A stretch of DNA of 64,000 bases, taken from contig JAPPHA010000060.1 of the NCBI GenBank assembly GCA_028874915.1, positions 1-64,000 of the forward strand, read 5' to 3'. This document shows positions 8,169 through 16,225 of the stretch, in pieces (positions within the stretch are counted from its first letter, which is position 1; the number at the start of each line of letters is the position of its first letter). Position numbers and translations under genes: made by a program. The stretch comes from Paracoccaceae bacterium. GTDB lineage: Bacteria > Pseudomonadota > Alphaproteobacteria > Rhodobacterales > Rhodobacteraceae. The notes under the pieces are model-generated. The model was not told where the DNA came from. It saw only the letters and a list, made by a program, of their open reading frames with translations, and did not search any database.

Positions 8169-9562
8169 GCTGTCGTCTCCCCCTGACTGGTGAGTTTGTC
8201 GGTGTTTTGCTCAAGCCACTTTTCCATCCAGCCGGTATGGATCGCGTTGGCCTGCACGTCGGCACTGTCGGCCAAGGCTTCGAAGAGAGGGGCCGTGGTG
8301 GGCAGGCCTCCGATAGCGAGCCTGTCCAGTGCTGAATTAAGCCGGGCCATCGCCCGCCTTCGGTCCGGCCCCCAGACGATCAACTTTCCCAGGAGCGAGT
8401 CGTAGAAGGGCGGAACCGCATACCCATCGTAAAGCATGTGGTCGAAACGAATTCCGTCGCCACGAGGGATTCGCAGGCCGCTCACGATGCCAGGACAGGG
8501 CATGAAGTTGTTGGCGGGGTCCTCGGCATTGAGGCGCACTTCGATGGCATGGCCGTTACGAGCAATCTCGACCTGCGTCGACTCCAGCGCTTCGCCTGCG
8601 CAGACCCGGATCATACCAACAACCAGATCGGTCCCACATATCATTTCCGTTACCGGGTGCTCGACCTGGATACGGGTGTTCATCTCGATGAAGTAGAATT
8701 CTCCGGTCAAATCGTCATAAAGATATTCGACCGTCCCGGCCCCGCGATAATTCACGGATTTCGCCAGATCGACTGCGGACGCGCAGAGGCGCGCACGCAC
8801 CGAGTCGCAGACCGCCGCCGATGGCGCTTCTTCCCAGACTTTTTGCCGCCGCCGCTGAAGCGAGCATTCACGCTCGAAATAATGCACCACATCGAGACCG
8901 TCTCCCAGCACTTGCACCTCGATATGGCGGGCCTTCTCAATCAGTTTCTCGATGTAGATTCCAGTGTCGCCAAAGGCTGCCGCCGCCTCAGATGAAGCTT
9001 GAGGCGCCAGTTTGCGGAGTTCCTCGGCGTTTTCGGCCACGCGGATGCCGCGTCCGCCTCCGCCGGAGCTGGCCTTGATCATCACCGGAAAGCCGATCGA
9101 CTCTGCCAAGGCCATGGCCTCATCCATGTCGGTGATCACACTGTCGCTTCCCGGGACAGTCGGCACGCCTGCGTTTCTGGCTTGGGTGCGTGCGGCAACC
9201 TTGTCACCCATCAGGCGTATCGTACTGCCCGAAGGTCCAACGAAGATCAGTCCAGCCCGTTCTACGGCATCAGCAAACCCTGCATTTTCCGAGAGAAATC
9301 CGTATCCTGGGTGGACTGCGTCCGCGCCGCTTTCTCTCGCCGCGGACAAGACGGCGTTGGCGTTGAGGTAGGACCGCACGGGGTGCGGTGGCCCGATCAC
9401 TTTCACCTCATCCGCCAACCGGGCGGCGAGGCTCACCGTGTCGGCTTCGCTCACCAGTTGAACGGTTTCCAGTCCGAGATCCTTCGCGGCCCGGTTCACG
9501 CGACAGGCGATTTCACCGCGATTGGCGATAGCCAGTTTCTTGATCGGCAAGGTCCGGCGCAT
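8165..9562 (-). CDS. accC: Biotin carboxylase (AccC-type, operon-dedicated)
   Basis: A 465-residue ATP-grasp biotin carboxylase that uses bicarbonate and ATP to carboxylate carrier-bound biotin. It has the N-terminal IANRGEIACRV, the glycine-rich ATP loop SSGGGGRGIRV and the catalytic stretch EMNTRIQVEHPVTEM. Full length matches AccC. Fatty-acid-synthesis accC is normally next to its full-size accB; here the partner is an 80-residue carrier and PxpABC surround it, so this is probably a paralogue serving the catabolic operon. The ATG at 9562 follows the carrier stop by 2 bases. Confidence 0.92.
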   Translation of the reverse strand: MRRTLPIKKLAIANRGEIACRVNRAAKDLGLETVQLVSEADTVSLAARLADEVKVIGPPHPVRSYLNANAVLSAARESGADAVHPGYGFLSENAGFADAVERAGLIFVGPSGSTIRLMGDKVAARTQARNAGVPTVPGSDSVITDMDEAMALAESIGFPVMIKASSGGGGRGIRVAENAEELRKLAPQASSEAAAAFGDTGIYIEKLIEKARHIEVQVLGDGLDVVHYFERECSLQRRRQKVWEEAPSAAVCDSVRARLCASAVDLAKSVNYRGAGTVEYLYDDLTGEFYFIEMNTRIQVEHPVTEMICGTDLVVGMIRVCAGEALESTQVEIARNGHAIEVRLNAEDPANNFMPCPGIVSGLRIPRGDGIRFDHMLYDGYAVPPFYDSLLGKLIVWGPDRRRAMARLNSALDRLAIGGLPTTAPLFEALADSADVQANAIHTGWMEKWLEQNTDKLTSQGETTA

Positions 9563-9564
9563 GG

Positions 9565-9807
9565 TTAGTCCAGTTCAACGATGGTCATCCCTGCCGTCAC
9601 GGGTTCGCCATCTCTCAGCGGAAAGCCCGAGACGGTGCCGCTGGCGTCCGCCTTGACCTGATGAAAGGACTTCATCACTTCCACCAGAGCCACCACGTCG
9701 CCTTCGGCCACGGTATCGCCGATTTCCACAAACGGCGGTTCTTCAGGTGCGGGCTTGCGATAAAAGGTGCCCGGAATCGGGGATTTCACTTCGTGCCTGC
9801 TGGCCAT
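9565..9807 (-). CDS. Stand-alone biotin carboxyl carrier domain (80 residues)
   Basis: A single biotinyl domain of 80 residues, half the size of AccB and without its N-terminal linker. Lys46 in LVEVMKSFHQV is the expected biotinylation site. The residue after Lys is Ser instead of the usual Met (MKM), a pattern seen in carriers tied to PxpBC-type proteins rather than in fatty acid synthesis. The ATG at 9807 has a strong AGGAG five to ten bases upstream; the longer reading to 9870 runs into pxpA. It lies directly before accC, and the two should work as a carboxylase/carrier pair. Confidence 0.88.
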   Translation of the reverse strand: MASRHEVKSPIPGTFYRKPAPEEPPFVEIGDTVAEGDVVALVEVMKSFHQVKADASGTVSGFPLRDGEPVTAGMTIVELD

Positions 9808-9838
9808 TGTCTTTCTCCTGTTGGTCACGCCAGGCCGT

Positions 9839-10567
9839 TCATGCAGCGTCGAGACGGCTGAGAGCGGCATTGACCGCCATACTGATCTTCACCGCATTGG
9901 GCGTGTCGGAATGAATGCAGATCGTTTCGGCGCGCACCGGCAGTCTCTTGCCGCCCACGGTCGTCAGGATCCCGTCTCGTACGGCGGTCACGGCGCGGCT
10001 TGCGGCAAGCTCGGGCGCAACAGCGACATGTTCGCGCGTGATGATCAACTCACCGTCGTCATCGTAGTCCAGATCTGCGAAGAATTCGGGCATCAGGCCT
10101 ACGCCGCGCCGAATGTAGACCTCTTCATGCAGTGTTCCGGTCATTCCGGTGACCGGCACGCCATAGACCGCAGCAGCATCGGCGACGGCCTCGGCAATAT
10201 GTTCCTGCCGGGCCGCCATGCCGTAAAGGGCTCCATGCGGCTTGAGGTGGCAGAGCGCCAGCCCCTCGAGTTTCAGGAACGAATTGAGCGCGCCGATCTG
10301 ATAAAGAATGATGTTGGCCATCTCTTGGCGGTCGATCTTCATCTCTCGCCGCCCGAACCCCGCCAGGTCGGGCAGCGAGACATGCGCGCCCACCTTGACC
10401 CCGTGCTGTTTGGCTAGGGCAACTGTTCTGCGCATGTGATTGGGGTCGGATCCGTGAAAGCCGCAGGCAACGTTGGCCTGAGTGATAAAGGGCATGATGG
10501 CTGCATCGTCGCCCATCCGGTAAAGGCCGAAGCTTTCGCCCATGTCGCAGTTGATATCCACCTGCAT
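9839..10567 (-). CDS. pxpA: 5-oxoprolinase subunit A (PxpA, LamB/YcsF family)
   Basis: A 242-residue TIM-barrel-like hydrolase subunit. The family start DINCDMGESFG is intact, followed by ANVACGFHGSDP, the VGAHVSLPDLAGFGRREM segment, HLKPHGALYG and the C-terminal ICIHSDTPNAV. In characterised systems PxpA with PxpBC converts 5-oxoproline to glutamate with ATP. It lies between the transporter and the biotin genes, 12 bases after the permease. That position fits a catabolic role on whatever the ABC transporter brings in. Confidence 0.93.
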   Translation of the reverse strand: MQVDINCDMGESFGLYRMGDDAAIMPFITQANVACGFHGSDPNHMRRTVALAKQHGVKVGAHVSLPDLAGFGRREMKIDRQEMANIILYQIGALNSFLKLEGLALCHLKPHGALYGMAARQEHIAEAVADAAAVYGVPVTGMTGTLHEEVYIRRGVGLMPEFFADLDYDDDGELIITREHVAVAPELAASRAVTAVRDGILTTVGGKRLPVRAETICIHSDTPNAVKISMAVNAALSRLDAA

Positions 10568-10579
10568 GGCGTTTCTCCG

Positions 10580-11596
10580 CTAGTCCTTCAGAGTCGCCAC
10601 GTATTTCAGCCGGATCTGGTCGGCGACGACCGCCAAGATCAGCAGCGCGCCAAGAACGACCGTCTGCAAATAGCTTTCGATCCGGGCGAGGTTCATCCCG
10701 TTCTGGACCAGACCAATGAAGAGTGCACCAAGAACGACATTTTCCAGCCGCCCTACGCCTCCGCGCAGGCTGACCCCGGCAATGACGCATGCAGCAATCG
10801 ACTCCAGCGGCATCGAAGCGCCGATATTGGCTTCGCCGGTGTCCAGTCGAGCGGTCAGCAGCATTCCTGCCACAGCAGCGAAGAATGCGCAGAGCACGTA
10901 CGTCAGGAACAGTATGCCGCGCGTGTTGATCCCGGAGAGTGATGCCGCCCTGAGATTGCCGCCCACGGCGTAGAAATGCCGACCAAAGGGCGTGCGGTAA
11001 AGGAAGACGTAGAGCGCCAGCACCAGAAAGGCGACCACAAGTACCGGGGTGGGAAACCCAAAGAGGTTTCCGAATCCGAATGTGTCACCGAACTGGACGG
11101 GCATTCCGTAGACGGGCACGCCACCCGTCAGATAGAGCGCAATGCCGAACCCGACCGATGCCATTCCCAGCGACATCATGAAGGGCGAAACATTGAAAAA
11201 TGCCACACCCACGCCGTTCATCACGCCGATCGAAGTCCCTGCCGCGATACCTGCGAGACAGCCGAGAGATATTGAAAGCCAGACGGCCTCAGGCATCGCA
11301 GCGTAGACAGCGGCCATGACCATTGCTCCAGCCACCGACGCCAGCGCGAGGATCGTGCCGACCGACAGGTCGAACCCGCCAGTCAGCAGTGCCAGCATCT
11401 GCCCGATGGAGACGATCGTAAGGTAGACCGACTGCCTGAGCACGTTTGTCACGTTGCGTAGAGTCAGGAAGTTCTCGGACATCAGCGTGAAGATCACCAG
11501 TGCGGCCAGCAGCAAGAAGGGCAAAATCCCCAGTCTGACAAAGGCCCGCTTGAGAACGAGAATCGCGGCGTTCCCGGTAGCTTTGTCCTCCGCCAT
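10580..11596 (-). CDS. Sugar-type ABC transporter permease (RbsC-like)
   Basis: A 338-residue branched-chain/ribose-family permease with eight to ten hydrophobic spans. Family signatures are TGGFDLSVGTILALASVAG, NGVGVAFFNVSPFMMSLGM and GRHFYAVGGNLRAASLSGIN. It forms the membrane channel with the ATPase encoded just upstream; the ATG overlaps the ATPase stop by one base. Family members move sugars, autoinducer-2, purines and other small solutes, so the fold does not fix the substrate. Confidence 0.9.
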   Translation of the reverse strand: MAEDKATGNAAILVLKRAFVRLGILPFLLLAALVIFTLMSENFLTLRNVTNVLRQSVYLTIVSIGQMLALLTGGFDLSVGTILALASVAGAMVMAAVYAAMPEAVWLSISLGCLAGIAAGTSIGVMNGVGVAFFNVSPFMMSLGMASVGFGIALYLTGGVPVYGMPVQFGDTFGFGNLFGFPTPVLVVAFLVLALYVFLYRTPFGRHFYAVGGNLRAASLSGINTRGILFLTYVLCAFFAAVAGMLLTARLDTGEANIGASMPLESIAACVIAGVSLRGGVGRLENVVLGALFIGLVQNGMNLARIESYLQTVVLGALLILAVVADQIRLKYVATLKD

Positions 11597-13101
11597 CAGC
11601 CTCCCTCCCTTTCAAAGAAATTCGCGAGAACCGTTTCTTCGGTGAGGCCTGTCCCGTGGAGTTCGGCCTGCACTCGGCCGCGGTAGAACACGTAGGCCCG
11701 AGTGGAGAGGTGAAGGATTTCCGGCAGGTCAGACGAGATGAGGACGATCGCCGCGCCCTGCCGCACGAGATCTACGAGAAATTCGTAAATTGCTGCGCGG
11801 GTCCCGACATCGACGCCGACAGTCGGTTCGTCAAAGGCGATCAGTCGGAAGTTTCGCGTGAGGCTGCGGGCCAGCATCACCTTCTGCTGATTGCCGCCCG
11901 AAAATTGGTCTGCTGCCCGCTCGATCTGCCGAGGCTGCAGGTTCATTCGATCAGCCAGTTCAGCGACTGCACGTCGTTCACGGCCCGGGGTCAGCACCGG
12001 GCCACTGGAAAACGGCCTGATGTCCAGCGCGGCCAGCGCCACGTTTTCGCGCGCCGGCCGCATCATCATCAGCCCCTCGGTGCGCCGGTCGGGGGGCAAG
12101 TAGAGAAAGCCGCCCCGAATGTTCTGTTTGGGCCCTTGGCCTGTGGTATCCCGACCAAGGTACCACACCCGCCCTCCGGCGACCGGCCTGGTGCCGAATG
12201 CTGCCTGAAGCAACTCGGACTTGCCTGAGCCGACCAGGCCGGCCAGCCCCACGATCTCGCCTGCATGCACCTCAAGCGAAACGCCGCGGACCGCGCCGTC
12301 ACGGGTCGTGAGGTCTTCGATCGACAACACCGGGTCACCCGCAGGTCGTGCGATCCGTGCAGGGAAGATCTTGCCCATCTCGCGACCCGTCATCAGTTGA
12401 ACCAAGCCGTCCTCTGTCGCTTCCCGCGCATCCACAGTGTCGATGTATCGCCCGTCTCGCAGCACGGTGATCCGATTGCCGATCCGTCGAATCTCCGCAA
12501 TCCGGTGGGTGATGTAGACAATGCCGATGCCGCGTGCCTTCAACTCACCGATCAACCCGAAAAGCTGATCGGTTTCGTGGTTCGTGAGTGATGCGGTCGG
12601 CTCATCCAGGATCAGCACCGACAGATCGGATCGGAACGCTTTGGCAATCTCCACCATTTGCTGTTCCGCACGCGTCAGGCGATCAACACGCGCCGCCGGA
12701 TCGATGCGGAAACCAAGGCCGTCCAGAATCTCGCGCGCCTGCTCGCGACTTTTCCGTCGGTTCAGGAAGCCGCCCTTTCTCGGTTCCGCACCGAGAAAGA
12801 GATTTTCCTCTACAGCCATCTGTGGAATCAGGGAGAAGTCCTGAAAGACTGCCGATATGCCCAGTTCGCGTGCGTCATGCACCGAATGGAGCGAGACCTG
12901 TCTGCCCCTGAAGTAGAGCGTTCCTGAAGTGGGCCTGACGGCTCCGGCGAGGATCGAGATCAGTGTTGACTTGCCGGCTCCGTTCTCTCCGAAGAGCAAA
13001 TGCACTTCACCCGCGCGGAGATCGAAATCGACCGAATCCAGTGCCCGCACCCCCGGATAGTCCTTGGTGACGGAGCGTGTTGCGATCAACACCTCGCCCA
13101 T
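11596..13101 (-). CDS. Sugar-type ABC transporter ATPase (RbsA/MglA-like, two ABC domains)
   Basis: A 501-residue tandem ATPase. Domain 1 has Walker A GENGAGKST near residue 38, a signature region LTRAEQQMVEIAKAF in place of a canonical LSGGQ, and LILDEPTASLT. Domain 2 has GLVGSGKSELLQ, SGGNQQKVMLARSL and AFDEPTVGVDVG. The partial loss of the signature in domain 1 is normal for RbsA-type proteins. It follows the binding-protein gene by 62 bases and overlaps the permease gene. Confidence 0.92.
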   Translation of the reverse strand: MGEVLIATRSVTKDYPGVRALDSVDFDLRAGEVHLLFGENGAGKSTLISILAGAVRPTSGTLYFRGRQVSLHSVHDARELGISAVFQDFSLIPQMAVEENLFLGAEPRKGGFLNRRKSREQAREILDGLGFRIDPAARVDRLTRAEQQMVEIAKAFRSDLSVLILDEPTASLTNHETDQLFGLIGELKARGIGIVYITHRIAEIRRIGNRITVLRDGRYIDTVDAREATEDGLVQLMTGREMGKIFPARIARPAGDPVLSIEDLTTRDGAVRGVSLEVHAGEIVGLAGLVGSGKSELLQAAFGTRPVAGGRVWYLGRDTTGQGPKQNIRGGFLYLPPDRRTEGLMMMRPARENVALAALDIRPFSSGPVLTPGRERRAVAELADRMNLQPRQIERAADQFSGGNQQKVMLARSLTRNFRLIAFDEPTVGVDVGTRAAIYEFLVDLVRQGAAIVLISSDLPEILHLSTRAYVFYRGRVQAELHGTGLTEETVLANFFEREGG

Positions 13102-13163
13102 TCCGGGCGAGGTGCCATCGTTTTCGAGTGCTGAAGCGGTCGAGGTTATGGCCAGCCCTTACC

Positions 13164-14243
13164 TTATTCAACAATGAAGACCGGACGGAACCCATCCGGA
13201 GCCAGAGTGGACGACGGGTCGAACTCGCCGTGGTTTTCCTGTGTCACCACGTAGAGCGCTGGACCTGCGTGTTTGACATAGTCCATGCCTTCGAGAATGC
13301 GCACGGCCTGGTCGACGGCAATTCGGCCCTGGATCACAGTCGAGTCGGTTGGCGCGGCAAGAATCTGGCTGCGCGCGATGCCGCGGTCGACGCCAGGCGT
13401 GTAATAGTACGAGATCACCCTGACCTGATCGGTCAACCCTCGTGAACGCAGGATCGGCACGGCGGCCTCGGCCGTCACGGCCGTTCCGACAACGTAGTCG
13501 AGGTCGGGATGTGTCTCGAGGGTATCCTCGACCAGCTTGGCCTGCACTTCCTTGCCGGTATCACCGTACTTGGTGTCGACCAGATCGACGGCGCTGCCCT
13601 CGATTGCACCTGCAAAGCCCGCGTTGCCCGCCTCGACCCAACCGGCTCCCGCGGGTCCCGGGAACCATGCGGCCTTGACCGTGTCGCCTCCGGCGGGGTG
13701 CTGACTGGCCAGGTATTCGCCTGCCTTTGCCCCCATCTCTCCAAAGGAGACCAGCGATTTGGCTGAAAGCTGAGTCGACGACATGCCGTTGATCACGTCG
13801 ATCACCGGGATGTCCCTTGCCCGGATTTCGCCGACGAGGTTGTTCAGACCGTCAAAGGAAATGGCCCCGATGATCACCGCATCGGCTCCGGCCGAAACGC
13901 AGTCTTCGATCTGCGATATCTGTGTGTTGAGTTCGGTATAGCCTCCGGCTTCAACGACGGTGGCTGCAACGCCAAGACGCCGCGCCTCGTCGACGACGCC
14001 AAAGTCGACGCCCAGCCAATACGCATCCTTCATGTGCGGAAAAGAGATACAGAGATCCCATTTCTGGCTGGCTTTCTCCAGCGGCACGTAGTCCAGGCTG
14101 GAACGTGGGCTGGACATGTCGAACGGGGGGTCCCAGACCTCGACTGTGTAAGGGTACCAGCTTTCGGCCTGCACGTTAGTGCCGAAGCACAGCGCCAGCG
14201 CCGCTACGGCAGAGCCCGGCGACCGTTTGTGTGACGTTTTCAT
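13164..14243 (-). CDS. Periplasmic binding protein resembling TorT
   Basis: A 359-residue exported protein with a signal peptide (cleavage likely after VQA near residue 26). It has a type I periplasmic binding fold, seen in KWDLCISFPHMKDAYWLGV, GADAVIIGAISFDGL and the hinge strand RVISYYYTPGV. The WYPYTVEVWDPPF start and PHMKDAYW are hallmarks of TorT, the TMAO sensor accessory protein, but the gene is followed by an RbsA/RbsC transporter and not by torS/torR. It is more likely the substrate receptor of that transporter. AGGAGG-like bases precede the ATG at 14243. It is the first gene of the operon. Confidence 0.82.
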   Translation of the reverse strand: MKTSHKRSPGSAVAALALCFGTNVQAESWYPYTVEVWDPPFDMSSPRSSLDYVPLEKASQKWDLCISFPHMKDAYWLGVDFGVVDEARRLGVAATVVEAGGYTELNTQISQIEDCVSAGADAVIIGAISFDGLNNLVGEIRARDIPVIDVINGMSSTQLSAKSLVSFGEMGAKAGEYLASQHPAGGDTVKAAWFPGPAGAGWVEAGNAGFAGAIEGSAVDLVDTKYGDTGKEVQAKLVEDTLETHPDLDYVVGTAVTAEAAVPILRSRGLTDQVRVISYYYTPGVDRGIARSQILAAPTDSTVIQGRIAVDQAVRILEGMDYVKHAGPALYVVTQENHGEFDPSSTLAPDGFRPVFIVE

Positions 14244-14312
14244 GTCTTCCTCCCAAGGTCGGATTTCGAATGTGCGCCGCTGTCAAAGCGAACTGCAGGA
14301 AGTGTGAATGCG

Positions 14313-14337
14313 ATTCGTAAAATTGTAAAATACGAAT
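14313..14337. promoter_or_regulatory. Dyad ATTCGTA-N11-TACGAAT, candidate LysR operator
   Basis: A perfect 7-base inverted repeat with an 11-base spacer lies in the AT-rich gap between the divergent transporter operon and the LysR gene. Length, symmetry and the T-N11-A core match the usual binding box of LysR-type regulators. It sits about 70 bases upstream of the binding-protein start codon and about 210 bases upstream of the regulator. Confidence 0.6.
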
Positions 14338-14351
14338 AATATGTCATTTCA

Positions 14352-14382
14352 TTCTGAAAAAATGATATGAAAATATTCAGAA
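14352..14382. promoter_or_regulatory. Second dyad TTCTGAA-N17-TTCAGAA
   Basis: A second perfect 7-base inverted repeat lies 14 bases from the first, in the same AT-rich stretch. It encloses a smaller TCATTT/AAATGA-type symmetry. It could be an activation-site half for the same regulator or a second operator. The region differs sharply in base composition from the GC-rich genes on both sides. Confidence 0.4.
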
Positions 14383-14547
14383 GCAACTGGAGAGCGGCCG
14401 TTGTAGCCAGCACTCGACTCGAGAATATATAATTGTAATTGAAAGAATTTTTTAACCTAGGTCAGCGGATTACTCCTTGCGATGGGGGAAGAGAGAAGTT
14501 AAACTGCATCGCAAAAAATTCAAAAAAACAATCCCGGATATCAAATA

Positions 14548-15453
14548 ATGAAACAACCCTCCTTGCGCCAGATCCGCTATTTCACAGCCGTTGCCAACGC
14601 CGGACAGATCTCGCGCGCCGCCAAGGAACTCAACGTATCTCAATCCGCGTTGACTACGGCCATAAAGCAGCTTGAGGAGACCGTCGGCACGCTCCTGTTT
14701 GTCCGTCACGGCAGTGGCGTTTCACTGACGTATGAAGGCAAGATCTTTCTCGACCACGCCCGCCGGATCATGGGAGCGGTGGACGAGGCGGTCCAGGCGC
14801 CGCGCCGAAAACGGGATGATGTTGGGGGGCGGCTCCGGTTGGCGCTGACGTATACGGTTGCCGGCTATTACATTCCTCCCTTTCTCGAGAGGTTTCAACG
14901 GTCCTTTCCCAGCGTCGGCCTGCAGCTGACCGAAGCGCCGCGAGATGCGATCGAGGACGGTTTGGTCTCGGACGTGTTCGATCTGGCTGTGCTACTGACG
15001 TCCAACATTATCGATCAGGAGGGTTTGAAATTTGAAACCCTGATGCAGTCGCGCCGACGACTCTGGTTGCCGACGCTTCATCCGCTTCTGTCGCAAAGCA
15101 CGATTACGCTGGCCGATGTATCGCGAGAGCCTTACATCATGCTGACCGTGGACGAGGCCAGCAACACGGCGCAGCGTTACTGGAACAAGACTGCCTACCG
15201 GCCCAATACGATCTTCCGAACCTCGTCGCTGGAGGCGGTCCGGTCGTTGGTCGCGGGCGGTATGGGGGTAACGATACTGTCAGACATGGTCTATCGTCAG
15301 TGGTCACTCGATGGCCGAAGAGTCGAAGTGACGTCGTTGGCCGAAAACGTGCCGACAATGGATGTCGGGTTGGCGTGGGCTGCCAATGTCGAACTGAACC
15401 ATGCGGCCGCAGCCTTCCGCGAATTCATGCATCTCGGCGACATTTCCCACTGA
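14548..15453 (+). CDS. LysR-family transcriptional regulator
   Basis: A 301-residue regulator with the N-terminal winged helix (LRQIRYFTAVANAGQISRAAKELNVSQSALTTAIKQLEE, residues about 5-43, described by its key positions) and a C-terminal effector-binding domain with SLEAVRSLVAGGMGVTILSD. It is transcribed away from the transporter/Pxp operon and shares its promoter region, the standard arrangement for a LysR protein controlling the divergent operon. The inducer is presumably the imported compound or a product. The region before the ATG at 14548 is AT-rich and has only a weak ribosome binding site. Confidence 0.93.
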   Translation: MKQPSLRQIRYFTAVANAGQISRAAKELNVSQSALTTAIKQLEETVGTLLFVRHGSGVSLTYEGKIFLDHARRIMGAVDEAVQAPRRKRDDVGGRLRLALTYTVAGYYIPPFLERFQRSFPSVGLQLTEAPRDAIEDGLVSDVFDLAVLLTSNIIDQEGLKFETLMQSRRRLWLPTLHPLLSQSTITLADVSREPYIMLTVDEASNTAQRYWNKTAYRPNTIFRTSSLEAVRSLVAGGMGVTILSDMVYRQWSLDGRRVEVTSLAENVPTMDVGLAWAANVELNHAAAAFREFMHLGDISH

Positions 15454-16225
15454 ATTCGATGCGATGGCATCTCATCCTCGAGGCCATGGAACCGACCGTA
15501 CTTTGCATTCGTGATCGGATTGCCGATTTTTCGGTGACCGGACATCCCAATTGCGCGACACAGATCATTCCCAACTCCGGACGTCCGTCCTGGTTACGGG
15601 CTTCAGACCTGTCCGTTTTCATGAACCCTTGTCCGCCAGATTGCCTCTGTTTTCGAACATTTGTTGGATCTGGCGGAGGCCGTTTCCCGGCAAGAGTGCC
15701 CGCGTCCGGTCGAGATCGTTCGTGAAATTCGCAATGGTGATGTCGCCGGCACAGATGGCCGGCAGGGGATGAGCCCCGCAGCGTGTTGACGTTTGGATCC
15801 ATTTCAGCCGGGCGATGCTCCGACCGACCATCAGGATTGAACGTTTCACTCTGAATTCGAAGACATGCGCCTGCAACCGTCCGCGAGAACAACCCGCAGG
15901 CCAATGGGGGAACATGGAATCCTGCGGTGACGAGAGACACTATCCGACCGCCGTCCTGCAGGCGGTGGACCTTGCGGACTTCGGGCCCCCAGGACGGCCG
16001 GACTTGCTTCTTGATATGGCGGGCGTCGGAATTCGGGCGGTTCCGGGGCCGTGGACCGGCCCCGTGGCGGTCCGGAATTCCGGTACTGGCAGACACGGCT
16101 GGACGCGGGATTGTGCAATGCGCCGACCGGTTGTCACGATTGACCGAAGGGGTATCCCTTGAAACGCTTGGTGCGCTGATGCATAGCAAGGCGTTCGATG
16201 ACGGGAGTGCGAAGAGGAGAACGAT
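15454..16225. other. Stretch of about 770 bases without a supported gene
   Basis: Open frames exist on both strands but none has a recognisable domain. On the minus strand around 15625-15780 a short segment has protein-like composition (DLDRTRALLPGNGLRQIQ), which may be a coding remnant. The last 60 bases contain the acnA leader, with a strong GAGGAGA ribosome binding site just before 16226. Confidence 0.4.
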
